Below, piece after piece: positions 1 to 7,800 of a DNA stretch of 15,674 nt; the first letter of the stretch is position 1, and every line of letters starts with the position of its first letter. The stretch lies in NCBI GenBank assembly GCA_038236005.1, contig JBBSTI010000075.1, positions 1 through 15,674 on the forward strand, written 5' to 3'. The translations under genes were made by a program, and so were the position numbers. The DNA is from CANKBT01 sp038236005. GTDB lineage: Bacteria; Actinomycetota; Actinomycetes; Mycobacteriales; SCTD01. The notes beneath the pieces are model-generated. The model was not told the origin of the DNA and made no database searches. It saw only the letters and a list, made by a program, of their open reading frames with translations.

Positions 1-656
<656 letters not shown>

Positions 657-660
<4 letters not shown>

Positions 661-1319
661 CCTCGCACGAGAGCCCGGACAGCCAGGACGCGCAGGCCGA
701 GCCGCAGGAGCCCATGGTGTTTCGTGACAAGCGACGGCTCGACCCTGAGACCGGTGCCGTACGCGACGTCACGGCCCCTCCCGAGGAGCCGGCGGCGGAC
801 CCGGCGGGCGACCCAGCGACCGAAGGCGACCAGCGGGTCGGTGAGTTGACCGAGGCGCTCCAGCGGGTGAGCGCGGAGTACGCCAACTACCGCAAGCGGG
901 TCGAACGGGACCGGGTGGCGGTGGTCGAGCTGGCCACCGCTGGCCTGCTCGCCGACCTGCTCCCGCTGCTGGACGATGTCGACCGGGCACGAGAGCACGA
1001 CGACCTGTCCGGCGCCTTCAAGGGTGTCGGCGAGGGGCTGGAGGCCGTGTCGGCACGGCTCGGGCTGGAGCGCTATGGCGCCTCCGGCGACGCGTTCGAC
1101 CCCAACGTCCACGAAGCGGTCATGCAGGCCGAGCCCGACCCGTCGGCGACCGTGCCCACCGTGGCGCAGGTCTTCCGGGTCGGCGCCCGCGTCGGCGGCC
1201 GGGTGCTGCGTCCGGCCCAGGTGACCGTGGCCGACCCGGGCGCGGCCACTGAGGCCACTGGGCCCGACCCGGTCGAGCCCGACCCGGCTGAGCCGTCTGA
1301 CCCGCTGGTCGAGGGCTGA
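657..1319 (+). CDS. grpE: Nucleotide exchange factor GrpE
   Basis: This 220-residue protein releases ADP from DnaK. The GTG start at 657 overlaps the dnaK stop, and GAGGA at 646-650 sits 6 bases upstream as a ribosome site. Residues 1-57 are a low-complexity, acidic, Pro-rich leader. About 58-110 form the long dimerising helix with the family signature RVSAEYANYRKRVERDR and LLPLLDDVDRAREH. The beta domain follows, with FDPNVHEAVM and VFRVGARVGGRVLRPAQVTV. The last ~25 residues are an acidic EPDPAEP-type tail, a little longer than usual. The TGA at 1317-1319 shares its A with the ATG of dnaJ. The order dnaK-grpE-dnaJ-hspR is the standard actinobacterial arrangement. Confidence 0.96.
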
Positions 1320-2461
1320 TGGCAGCGCGCGACGCGGTCGAGAAGGACTACTACAAGACGCTGGGTGTCGCGAAGGACGCCTCGGCCAGCGACATCAAAA
1401 AGGCCTATCGCAAGCTCGCGCGCGACAACCATCCCGACACCAACCCCAACGGTGAGACCCGCTTCAAGCAGGTCTCCGAGGCCTACGACGTGCTCAGCGA
1501 CGCGAAGAAGCGCGCCGAGTACGACGAGCAGCGGTCCTTGTTCGGTGCTGGCCCCCGCCCCGGTTTCGGGGCCGGCGGGCCGGCGCCGGGCGGGATGCCG
1601 TTCGACCTGTCCGACCTGTTCGGCCGGGCGGGCGGCGGTGCCGGTGGCGGCCCCGGTGGCGGGCTCGGTGACCTGTTCGGTCGGGCTCAGGGCCGCGGCG
1701 GTCGAGCCCGTCCGCAGCCGGTCAAGGGCGACGACGTCGAGGCGACCGTGACCCTGTCGCTGCTCGACGCGCTCAACGGGGTGGAGGTGCCGCTGCGGCT
1801 CACCACCACGGCGGCGTGCCCGACCTGCCGCGGCAGCGGCGCCGCTCCTGGCACGGCCCCCCGGGCCTGCGGGGTCTGCGGCGGTCGGGGCGTGACCCAG
1901 GCCAACCAGGGCGCCTTCGCGTTCGCCGAGCCGTGCGCCGCCTGCCGCGGCACCGGCCAGGTGGTGGACACCCCGTGCCCGACCTGCACCGGCCAGGGGC
2001 AGACCCGCCAGGAACGCACCCTCACGGTGCGGGTCCCGGCGGGGATCGAGGACGGGCAGAAGGTCCGGGTCGCCGGTCGTGGTGGTCCGGGTCAGTCCGG
2101 CGGTCCGGCCGGGGACGTGCTGGTCCGCGTACGGGTGACGCCCATGAGACCCTTCGTCCGCAAGGGCAAGGACGTCACCGTCGGTGTGCCGGTCACCTTC
2201 CCGGTCGCCGCCCTCGGCGGGCAGGTCACGGCGCCCACCCCGGACGGCACCACGGTCACGCTCAAGGTGGCCCCCGGGACTGCCTCCGGGCGTACGTTCC
2301 GGGTGAAGGGTCGCGCCGGGCCCAAGGGCGACCTGCTCGTGACCGTAGAGGTGACCGTGCCCAAGAAGCTGTCCGAGCAGGAAAGGACCGCCCTGGAGGC
2401 CTACGCCAGGGCCGGCTCAGCATCCGCTGCTGACACGTCCGAGACAGCCGCCGGACCGTGA
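1319..2461 (+). CDS. dnaJ: Chaperone protein DnaJ (type I Hsp40)
   Basis: The 380-residue co-chaperone stimulates the DnaK ATPase and hands over substrates. The J domain covers residues about 9-72, with the HPD motif at 38-40. A Gly/Phe-rich region follows at about 76-135 (GGGAGGGPGGGLGDLFG). Four zinc-binding CxxCxGxG repeats are visible: CPTCRGSG, CGVCGGRG, CAACRGTG and CPTCTGQG. The two C-terminal beta domains follow, containing TLTVRVPAGIEDGQKVRVAG. All parts of a class I DnaJ are present and the length is normal. The ATG at 1319 overlaps the grpE stop as TGATG, with GAGGG at 1311-1315 as a possible ribosome site. The 3' end overlaps hspR by 4 bases. Many actinomycetes carry two dnaJ genes; this is the copy in the dnaK operon. 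Confidence 0.97.
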   Translation: MAARDAVEKDYYKTLGVAKDASASDIKKAYRKLARDNHPDTNPNGETRFKQVSEAYDVLSDAKKRAEYDEQRSLFGAGPRPGFGAGGPAPGGMPFDLSDLFGRAGGGAGGGPGGGLGDLFGRAQGRGGRARPQPVKGDDVEATVTLSLLDALNGVEVPLRLTTTAACPTCRGSGAAPGTAPRACGVCGGRGVTQANQGAFAFAEPCAACRGTGQVVDTPCPTCTGQGQTRQERTLTVRVPAGIEDGQKVRVAGRGGPGQSGGPAGDVLVRVRVTPMRPFVRKGKDVTVGVPVTFPVAALGGQVTAPTPDGTTVTLKVAPGTASGRTFRVKGRAGPKGDLLVTVEVTVPKKLSEQERTALEAYARAGSASAADTSETAAGP

Positions 2462-2868
2462 CGCCGTTGGACGCGGACACCCCGGTGTTCGTGATCTCGA
2501 TCGCCGCCGAGCTGGCCGGGATGCACCCGCAGACCCTGCGCCAGTACGACCGGCTCGGGCTGGTGAGCCCCGGCCGGTCCGGCGGCGGTGGCCGGCGCTA
2601 CTCGGCGCGTGACGTCGAGCGCCTCCGCGAGGTGCAGCGATTGAGCCAGGAGGAGGGCGTGAGCCTGTCCGGGATCAAGCGGATCATCGCGCTGGAGCAC
2701 CAGGTCGAGGCGCTGCAGTCACGCGTGGCGGAGCTGTCCGCCGACCTGGCCGGCGCCCAGCACGCGCTGTCCTCGGCGCACGCGACCGGGGTCGCCTCGA
2801 CCCGCCGCGACCTGGTGCCGCTCCGGGACGGGGCCCTGGTCGTCTGGCGGCCGGCCCGGCGCCCCTGA
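2458..2868 (+). CDS. hspR: Heat-shock repressor HspR (MerR family)
   Basis: This 136-residue protein has a MerR-type winged helix-turn-helix at about 12-75: VFVISIAAELAGMHPQTLR, then YDRLGLVSPGRSGGGGRRYS. A coiled coil follows at about 78-106 (IALEHQVEALQSRVAELSADL), and the tail is basic (VVWRPARRP). In actinomycetes HspR with DnaK as co-repressor binds HAIR inverted repeats (CTTGAGT-N7-ACTCAAG) upstream of dnaK and clpB, closing a feedback loop. The dnaK promoter lies outside the window, so its HAIR site cannot be inspected. The start is the GTG at 2458 within the GTGA overlap with dnaJ. No ribosome site stands out, which fits coupled translation. It ends 8 bases before the stop of the convergent gene on the minus strand. 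Confidence 0.95.
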   Translation: MTPLDADTPVFVISIAAELAGMHPQTLRQYDRLGLVSPGRSGGGGRRYSARDVERLREVQRLSQEEGVSLSGIKRIIALEHQVEALQSRVAELSADLAGAQHALSSAHATGVASTRRDLVPLRDGALVVWRPARRP

Positions 2869-2876
2869 GCCTGGGG

Positions 2877-3476
2877 TCAGACCTCGGGAAGGGCGGACTG
2901 GTCGGTCTGCCGGGTGTAGTAGCCCCACGGGAAGGTCATCGTGTTGACCAGCGTCCAGCCGTCCTCGGCCATCCGGTCGGCGATCCTCGGTGACCAGGGC
3001 GCACGAGCGTGCTCCCACTGCCACGACGAGGCCTCGACGATGTGGTGCAGCGTGCCGTAGTCGACGACGTGCCAGCCGTGCACCTCGACCTGCTTGAGCG
3101 CCGCCATCTCGGTGAACGCTGTCAGCGGCTGCAGCGTCTTGCGCTCCGGCTGGGTCTGCCCGGCGTCCTCGTCGGTCCCGCTGGCAGCCGTGCCGGCGCC
3201 GGCGCCGGGCTCTTCGCCGAAGCGCTGCTGGGCACCCTGGCGGGTGGTGCCGAGCAGCCGGCCGATGACATCCCAGCTGTGCCCCGCGCTGCGGGCTCCG
3301 CCGACGGCGTCGGCGAGCAGCTGGACGGTCTGCAGGTCGGCGACCCGGCAGACCTCCAGCAGCCGGAGCGAAGCGGCCGGATCCTTCTCGAGCTGGTCCC
3401 GGTGCTCCTGGGTCCCGAGCACCGCCTCGGTGATCGCGTCCCGGACCGTGGCCTGTTCTTCCTCGGAGAGTGTCAT
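2877..3476 (-). CDS. Unrecognised protein with an internal helix-turn-helix-like segment
   Basis: I do not recognise this 199-residue protein. Residues 1-60 look helical and acidic. Residues 67-86 (SWDVIGRLLGTTRQGAQQRF) read like a helix-turn-helix of the kind seen in small actinobacterial DNA-binding proteins. Residues 87-115 are a Gly/Ala/Glu linker. The C-terminal part, about 116-193, is rich in Trp, His and Tyr, with two similar strand-like stretches, GWHVVDYG and GWTLVNTMTFPWGYYTR. These could be an internal duplication or a small alpha/beta domain. There is no signal peptide or membrane segment. The ATG lies 6 bases downstream of a good -10 box, so the mRNA is probably leaderless. The promoter is buried in a large dyad (3479-3524). 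The helix-turn-helix plus operator suggests autoregulation, but that is inference. The lipoprotein gene lies immediately upstream on the same strand. Confidence 0.8.
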   Translation of the reverse strand: MTLSEEEQATVRDAITEAVLGTQEHRDQLEKDPAASLRLLEVCRVADLQTVQLLADAVGGARSAGHSWDVIGRLLGTTRQGAQQRFGEEPGAGAGTAASGTDEDAGQTQPERKTLQPLTAFTEMAALKQVEVHGWHVVDYGTLHHIVEASSWQWEHARAPWSPRIADRMAEDGWTLVNTMTFPWGYYTRQTDQSALPEV

Positions 3477-3478
3477 GT

Positions 3479-3524
3479 CGTCAACGTAGGCTTGACGGGA
3501 CGATTCGTCAAGCCTGGGTTGACA
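3479..3524 (-). promoter_or_regulatory. Minus-strand promoter embedded in a four-half-site dyad
   Basis: On the minus strand, TTGACG (3506-3511) and TACGTT (3483-3488) are separated by 17 bases. The ATG (3476-3474) starts 6 bases after the -10 box, which predicts a leaderless transcript. The same bases form a dyad. The inner arms AGGCTTGACG (3488-3497) and CGTCAAGCCT (3506-3515) match perfectly across 8 bases. The outer arms CGTCAAC (3479-3485) and GTTGACA (3518-3524) match in 6 of 7 positions, each 2 bases from its inner arm. That makes four TTGAC half-sites covering -35 to +1, as expected for a repressor operator. The site begins right after the stop of the upstream lipoprotein gene, so a role as a terminator hairpin is also possible. 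Confidence 0.7.
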
Positions 3525-4202
3525 TCACCCTCGAAGGTCGATGACCACCCGTTCCGGAGAGCTGAGGCGGAAGACCCGGAACGGCACGCGGGTGCGTACG
3601 CCCACGAAGGCGTCGTCCTGGCCCTCGAAGGTGCCCCCGTAGGACACGTCGGTGACCAGTGCGAGGCCGTCGCCCAGCAGCAGGCGAGAGGAGTCGTACG
3701 CCGGCGCCCCGGTGTCGGCCGGATAGCTCGTGCCGGTCAGCAGCACGGACAGGGTCGCCTCCCCCGGCAGGTCGACGACAGCCCCCTCGCCCTGGGTGCG
3801 CGGGTCGTCGGTGTAACCCACCGTCCAGCCGGCCTGCGCGTCGCCGGGACCGGCCAGCTCGAAGACCACCCGGTCGTAGCCGTCGTGGCGAGCCGCCCGC
3901 ACCTCGGTCACGGTCAGGCCGCCGGTTCCGGACGGCGACAGGCTGTCGGTATGGGTGTCGGCCTCGAAGGCTGGGTCAGCGGTCGGGGTCGGCGGGTCCG
4001 CGGTCTCGGGCACCTGGTCGGCCGGCGTGGCCGCGGACGTCGGAGAGGTCAGGGAGGTCGGAGAATTCACGGGGGCCGGGAAGGTCACGGGGGCCGGGGA
4101 GGTCACGGGCGGCGGAGCGGGCTCGCGGACGACCGGGTCTGCGCCGCAGCTGACCAGCGCCGCGCAGGCCGCCAGCACGCCGGCGCTCACGATCACTCTC
4201 AC
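3525..4202 (-). CDS. Secreted lipoprotein with AMIN-like domain
   Basis: This is a 225-residue exported protein. Residues 1-18 form a lipoprotein signal peptide (VIVSAGVLAACAALVS) and the lipobox LVSC puts the lipidated Cys at 19. Residues about 25-95 are a Pro/Thr/Ser-rich linker with four six-residue repeats (TSPAPV, TFPAPV, NSPTSL, TSPTSA). The globular part, about 96-225, resembles the actinobacterial AMIN-like domain: GGLTVTEVRAARHDGYDRVV near its start and RVPFRVFRLSSPERVVIDL at its end. AMIN-type domains are associated with cell-envelope targeting; the precise function of this family is unknown to me. The GTG at 4202 is used, preceded by GGGGA, and a second in-frame GTG two codons later is also possible. 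The stop abuts the dyad of the next gene. Confidence 0.82.
   Translation of the reverse strand: MRVIVSAGVLAACAALVSCGADPVVREPAPPPVTSPAPVTFPAPVNSPTSLTSPTSAATPADQVPETADPPTPTADPAFEADTHTDSLSPSGTGGLTVTEVRAARHDGYDRVVFELAGPGDAQAGWTVGYTDDPRTQGEGAVVDLPGEATLSVLLTGTSYPADTGAPAYDSSRLLLGDGLALVTDVSYGGTFEGQDDAFVGVRTRVPFRVFRLSSPERVVIDLRG
4032..4103 (-). repeat. Four 18-bp imperfect tandem repeats in the lipoprotein linker
   Basis: Residues 34-57 of the lipoprotein are four hexapeptides, TSPAPV-TFPAPV-NSPTSL-TSPTSA, encoded by a degenerate 18-bp tandem repeat visible on the plus strand as GGAGGTCACGGGGGCCGG-like units. It lengthens the Pro/Thr/Ser spacer between the lipid anchor and the folded domain. Such repeats change copy number easily, so spacer length may vary between strains. 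Confidence 0.7.
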
Positions 4203-4339
4203 GTCCCCGGGCTACCCGTCTTCGGGCGAAAGATCACCTCCACGCCGTTGCGTCCGCCCGACCCGCGGCGGCAGCCGCGGCAACGTCCCCGCCGGGCCGA
4301 CGCAGGAGGTGGGGCTGGGGCTGCCGCGGACGCAAGGGT

Positions 4340-4345
4340 TAGGTT
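4340..4345 (+). promoter_or_regulatory. Probable -10 box of the dehalogenase-proC unit
   Basis: TAGGTT (TAnnnT type) lies exactly 6 bases before the ATG at 4352, the spacing at which transcription would begin at the start codon. No convincing -35 is seen and there is no ribosome site, so a leaderless mRNA is likely. The 149-base divergent gap 4203-4351 holds nothing else I can support. Confidence 0.5.
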
Positions 4346-4351
4346 CGGCAG

Positions 4352-5293
4352 ATGAGCAACGTCGACGGTTTCACGGGCACAGCCCTGCGTACGCCGGAAG
4401 AACGGTTCGCGCACCTGCCGGACTTCCCCTGGCAGCCGACCTACCTGCAGACCAGCGACGGCCTGCGGGTGGCGGTGATCGACGAAGGGCCTCGCGACGC
4501 ACCGGTCGTGCTGCTGCTGCACGGCGAGCCGAGCTGGAGCTTTCTCTACCGTCGGATGATCCCGACCCTGCTAGCGGCCGGCCTGCGGGTCGTGGCCCCG
4601 GACCTGGTCGGGTTCGGACGCAGCGACAAGCCGGCCGAGGACAGCGACTACACGTACGCCAGGCACGTGGAGTGGCTGCGCGAGGTGCTCTTCGACGGGC
4701 TCGACCTCGCTGGGATCACCCTGGTCTGCCAGGACTGGGGCGGTCTGATCGGGATGCGCCTGGTGGCCGAGCACCCGGGCCGGTTCGCGCAGGTGGTGAC
4801 GGCCAACACCGGGCTGCCCGACGGCTCCTACCGGATGCCGCAGGCGTGGCAGACCTTCGCGAGCTTCGTGCAGAACACCCCCGACCTGCCGATCGGGATG
4901 CTGATCGACCGCGGCTGCCTGACCGACCTGGCCCCCGAGGTGGTCGCCGCCTACGAGGCACCGTTCCCGGACGCGACCTACAAGGCGGGCGCCCGGGCCT
5001 TCCCGTTCCTCATCCCGCAGTCCCCGGACATGCCCGGGGCCACCGAGAACCTGGCCGCCTGGGCGGTGCTCGCCGGGTTCGACCGGCCGTGGCTCGACGC
5101 TTTCAGCGACGGCGACCCGATCACCCGGGGGGCGAACCTGCTGATCGAGGCCACGATCCCCGGCGCGTTGGGGCAGCCGCACACCACGATCGAGGGCGGC
5201 GGGCACTTCCTGCAGGAAGACCGGGGGCCCGAGCTGGCCGCCGTCGTCGTGGCCTGGCTGCGGGGCCTGAGCGTCCTACGACAGACCGCGTGA
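4352..5293 (+). CDS. Haloalkane dehalogenase-like alpha/beta hydrolase (HLD-I type)
   Basis: The 313-residue alpha/beta hydrolase carries the haloalkane dehalogenase signatures. The oxyanion segment is HGEPSWSFLYR (57-67). The nucleophile elbow is CQDWGG, with Asp128 instead of the usual Ser, next to halide-binding Trp129. FSDGDPIT supplies the probable catalytic acid Asp255. GGGHFLQED contains His285. The acid late in the chain and the length match subfamily I (DhlA-like). Trp166 is a candidate second halide ligand. Such enzymes hydrolyse C-halogen bonds to alcohols in the cytosol, but many genomic members have unknown natural substrates. The ATG at 4352 gives the expected N-terminus. The stop overlaps the proC GTG by 4 bases, so the two are probably cotranscribed; no functional link between dehalogenation and proline synthesis is evident. 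Confidence 0.88.
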   Translation: MSNVDGFTGTALRTPEERFAHLPDFPWQPTYLQTSDGLRVAVIDEGPRDAPVVLLLHGEPSWSFLYRRMIPTLLAAGLRVVAPDLVGFGRSDKPAEDSDYTYARHVEWLREVLFDGLDLAGITLVCQDWGGLIGMRLVAEHPGRFAQVVTANTGLPDGSYRMPQAWQTFASFVQNTPDLPIGMLIDRGCLTDLAPEVVAAYEAPFPDATYKAGARAFPFLIPQSPDMPGATENLAAWAVLAGFDRPWLDAFSDGDPITRGANLLIEATIPGALGQPHTTIEGGGHFLQEDRGPELAAVVVAWLRGLSVLRQTA

Positions 5294-6075
5294 CGGTCGC
5301 GCTGCTCGGCGTCGGCAAGCTCGGCGAGGCCGTCCTGGTGGGCCTGCTCGGTTCCGGGGTCGACGTCGTGGGCGCCGAGGCGCACGCCCCTCGCGCGCAG
5401 GAGATGACCGACACCCACGGCGTACGGATGCTCCCGCCCGCCGAGGCGGTCGCCGGCGCGGACACCGTGATGATCGTGGTGAAGCCGCACGACGTGCTGG
5501 CGCTCTGCCGTGACCTCGGCCCGACGCTGGCCAAGGGCACCGTGGTCGTGTCGCTGGCTGCCGGACTGCCCTGCGCCGCGCTGGAGGCCGCGCTGCCGAC
5601 CGGCACCCCGGTGGTCCGGGTGATGACCAACACCCCGCTGCTGGTCGGCCAGGCGATGTCGGCCCTGGCTCCCGGCACCGCCGCCACCGACGAGCACCTG
5701 GCCCGGGTCCGCAGCCTGCTCGAGCCGGTCGGTCGGGTCGTCACGGTGCCCGAGAGCCAGCTCGACGCGGTGACCGCGGTCTCCGGGAGCGGTCCCGCGT
5801 ACGTCTTCATGGTCGTCGAGGCGATGATCGAGGGCGGCGTCCTGCTCGGCCTGCCCCGCGCGCTGGCCACCGAGCTGACCGTGCAGACCCTGGTCGGCAG
5901 CGGTGCGATGCTCAGCGACGGCACCCACCCGGCGCTGCTGCGCGAAGCCGTCACCTCGCCCGGCGGCACCACGGCGGCCGCGCTCCAGGTGCTCGCCGAC
6001 CGCGGTGTGCCAGCCGCGTTCCTGGCCGCCCTCGGCGCCGCCCGTGACCGGAGCACCCGGCTCTCCGAGAGCTGA
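5290..6075 (+). CDS. proC: Pyrroline-5-carboxylate reductase ProC
   Basis: The enzyme makes proline from pyrroline-5-carboxylate with NAD(P)H in the cytosol. The 261-residue product starts with a Rossmann motif (VALLGVGKLGEAVLVGLL) and has the family signatures VSGSGPAYVF and EAVTSPGGTTAAALQVL near the C-terminus. The usual MPNTP is MTNTP here, a conservative oddity. The length is a little short of the common ~270. The GTG at 5290 lies in a GTGA overlap with the dehalogenase stop. In the M. tuberculosis gene order I recall, proC is followed by a BldC-like gene, bS22, galE2 and a PlsC-like gene. The same series occurs here, but with the mscS remnant and the deacetylase gene inserted after proC. 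Confidence 0.95.
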   Translation: MTVALLGVGKLGEAVLVGLLGSGVDVVGAEAHAPRAQEMTDTHGVRMLPPAEAVAGADTVMIVVKPHDVLALCRDLGPTLAKGTVVVSLAAGLPCAALEAALPTGTPVVRVMTNTPLLVGQAMSALAPGTAATDEHLARVRSLLEPVGRVVTVPESQLDAVTAVSGSGPAYVFMVVEAMIEGGVLLGLPRALATELTVQTLVGSGAMLSDGTHPALLREAVTSPGGTTAAALQVLADRGVPAAFLAALGAARDRSTRLSES

Positions 6076-6081
6076 GACCTG

Positions 6082-6471
6082 GTGGGCGAAGGAGACCTCG
6101 GCGTCACGCTGCGCACCGGTGGCGTGGTCGCGGCCGTCGCCCTGCTGGTCGGCAGCATCATGCTGGCGATCCTGCCGTGACGTGCTGCTCGCGGCCTGCA
6201 CCTCGACCGAGGGTCTCGAGGGTCCGGCCACCGAGGTCTGGGTGGAGGAGTTCGCCGACTCCTCGATCAACCTGGCGGTCCGGTTCTGGCACCCGGCCGA
6301 CATCGCCAGCCGGTGGCGGGTGCGAGTGCCGTGGCCCTGTCGATCAAGACTGCGCTGGACGAGGCCGGGATCGCGATCCCGTTCCCGCAGCGCACCCTGC
6401 GGCTCGGCCCGGGCGGCACCACGCTCCCGCTCACCCAGGGCGAGCACACCCAGGCCGCTCCCGACGGCTGA
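6082..6471 (+). pseudogene. Remnant of an MscS-family mechanosensitive channel gene
   Basis: Three pieces in two frames look like one broken gene. Piece 1 (6082-6180, frame of GTG 6082) encodes a 32-residue stretch with one membrane helix (GGVVAAVALLVGSIMLAILP), then TGA. Piece 2 (6176 to about 6325, next frame) reads RDVLLAACTSTEG, then EVWVEEFADSSINLAVRFW. Piece 3 (6325-6471, back in the first frame) reads SAVALSIKTALDEAGIAIPF, then PQRTLRL, and ends at TGA 6469-6471. Pieces 2 and 3 match the soluble C-terminal domain typical of MscS proteins, including the IPFPQRTL ending. The other membrane helices and the beta domain are missing, so an internal deletion plus a frameshift is inferred. Assignment of piece 1 to the same gene is weaker; it could instead be a real small membrane protein. 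Piece 2's frame runs open into the deacetylase gene and can mislead gene callers. Confidence 0.72.
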
Positions 6472-6481
6472 CGGCGGCAGG

Positions 6482-6487
6482 CACACT
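6482..6487 (+). promoter_or_regulatory. Possible -10 box for the deacetylase gene
   Basis: CACACT lies exactly 6 bases before the GTG at 6494. It matches only the A and T of TAnnnT that matter most after the first T, so it is a weak call supported mainly by the leaderless spacing. No ribosome site is visible upstream of the GTG. Confidence 0.35.
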
Positions 6488-6493
6488 GGCCGG

Positions 6494-7681
6494 GTGAGCG
6501 ACACCACGACGGTCATCTGGGACGACGTCTTCATCGCGTACGACTTCGGGACGACCCATCCGATGCGACCGCTGCGGCTGGAGCTGACCATGGCGCTGGC
6601 CCGCGGGCTCGGGGTGCTGGACCGGCCCGGCGTGCGGGTCGTGGCGCCGAAGGTGGCCTCGGACGACCTGCTGGAGCTGATCCACGACCCGCTCTACATC
6701 GCGTCGGTCAAGCGCGCCCCGGACGACCTGATGGGCCGGCTGTCACTGCGCTGGGGCCTGGGCACCGAGGACAACCCGGTGTTCCCGAAGATGCACGAGG
6801 CCTCGGCGCTGATCACCGGGGCGAGCGTGCAGGCGGCCGAAGCGGTCTGGACCGGTGCGAGCCAGCACGCGGTGAACGTCTCCGGCGGCCTGCACCACGC
6901 GATGCGCGACCGGGCCTCGGGGTTCTGCGTCTACGACGACCCGGCCGTGGCCATCGCCTGGCTGCTCGCGAACGGTGCCGAGCGGGTCGCGTACGTCGAC
7001 GTGGACGTGCACCACGGGGACGGCGTCGAGGCGGCTTTCTACAGCGACCCGCGGGTGCTCACCGTCTCGCTGCACGAGAGCGGCCGCACGCTGTTCCCCG
7101 GCTCCGGCTGGCCGGACCAGGTCGGCGACGGCGAGGGGATGGGCACCAACGTGAACGTCGCGCTGCCGGCCGGCACCAGCGACGCCGGCTGGCTGCGCGC
7201 CTTCGGTGCCGTGGTCCCGCAGGTGCTCCGGGCCTATCGTCCGCAGATCATGCTGACCCAGCACGGCTGCGACAGCCACGCGCTGGACCCGCTGGCCCAC
7301 CTGCTGCTGAGCATCGACGGGCAGCGCGAGGCCACCCGCACGCTGCACCGGCTGGCCCACGAGCTGTGCGACGGGCGGTGGGTGTCGGTGGGCGGCGGTG
7401 GCTACGAGCCGGTGCAGGTCGTCCCGAGGGCCTGGACGCACCTGCTCGCCGAAGCCACCGGCGCCTCGGTCCGCGGCGCCACCCCCGGTGACTGGCGGGC
7501 TCTGGCCGAGGCTCGCAGCGGCGAGTGCGCCCCCACCGACCTGCTCGACGGCCGCGCTCTGGTCGTCGAGCCCTGGGACGGCGGCCCCGGGCGGGGCGAC
7601 CCGCTGGACGACGCGATCCTCGCGACCCGCCGCGCGGTCTTCCCGCACCTGGGCCTCGAACCGTTGGCCGTGGACGGATAG
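6494..7681 (+). CDS. AcuC/histone-deacetylase-superfamily protein
   Basis: The 395-residue protein has the arginase/deacetylase fold signatures: GGLHHAM with the catalytic His pair 134-135, DVDVHHGDG with zinc ligands Asp171 and His173, QHGCDSHALDPLA with zinc ligand Asp260, and VGGGGYEP with Tyr304. All HDAC-type active-site residues are present, so a zinc-dependent amide hydrolase is expected. In Bacillus, AcuC removes acetyl groups from acetyl-CoA synthetase; the substrate here is unknown. The start is the GTG at 6494 (MSDTTTVIWDDVF), the first start after the remnant channel's stop. The frame stays open upstream only because the remnant's middle piece shares it. The gene stands alone between the remnant and the regulator gene. 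Confidence 0.92.
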   Translation: MSDTTTVIWDDVFIAYDFGTTHPMRPLRLELTMALARGLGVLDRPGVRVVAPKVASDDLLELIHDPLYIASVKRAPDDLMGRLSLRWGLGTEDNPVFPKMHEASALITGASVQAAEAVWTGASQHAVNVSGGLHHAMRDRASGFCVYDDPAVAIAWLLANGAERVAYVDVDVHHGDGVEAAFYSDPRVLTVSLHESGRTLFPGSGWPDQVGDGEGMGTNVNVALPAGTSDAGWLRAFGAVVPQVLRAYRPQIMLTQHGCDSHALDPLAHLLLSIDGQREATRTLHRLAHELCDGRWVSVGGGGYEPVQVVPRAWTHLLAEATGASVRGATPGDWRALAEARSGECAPTDLLDGRALVVEPWDGGPGRGDPLDDAILATRRAVFPHLGLEPLAVDG

Positions 7682-7789
7682 TCGACCGCAGCACGAACGA
7701 TCGCCCCGCCAGGGAGGCGCGCCGGTGCGCCAGTATGACGTTCCTGTGATGATCATGGACCCGGCGATCCGAAACCTCAGGTGTCCCGA

Positions 7790-7795
7790 TAATCT
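7790..7795 (+). promoter_or_regulatory. Probable -10 box of the BldC-like gene
   Basis: TAATCT, in the context CCCGATAATCTC, is the best -10 in the 182-base gap after the deacetylase gene. No -35 at 16-18 bases stands out. Initiation would fall near 7801-7803, inside the palindrome listed next, leaving a leader of about 60 bases. Confidence 0.5.
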
Positions 7796-7800
7796 CAGCA

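Noticed and set aside
3491..3512. A HAIR element (HspR site).
   Set aside because: CTTGACG-N8-CGTCAAG shares only the outer five bases of each arm with CTTGAGT-N7-ACTCAAG and has the wrong spacer; kept as an unassigned operator.
3009..4355. A 448-codon plus-strand open frame.
   Set aside because: Antisense to the lipoprotein and the helix-turn-helix gene, both of which have recognisable protein features; the product is low-complexity.
4978..6591. Long minus-strand open frames (537 codons here; others at 5121-6161 and 10698-12239).
   Set aside because: They lie antisense to proC, the dehalogenase, Rpf and DUF3151, show no domain, and have the Arg/Gly/Pro/Ser-rich composition of GC-rich shadow frames.
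5903..7681. A single 592-codon open frame ending as the deacetylase.
   Set aside because: Only 6494-7681 is the deacetylase; the upstream part is the wrong frame of proC followed by the middle piece of the mscS remnant. The fusion is an accident of shared frame.
7766..7792. A WhiG-type promoter for the BldC-like gene.
   Set aside because: CCCGATAA resembles the -10 half (GCCGATAA), but no TAAA is present at the required 15-base spacing.
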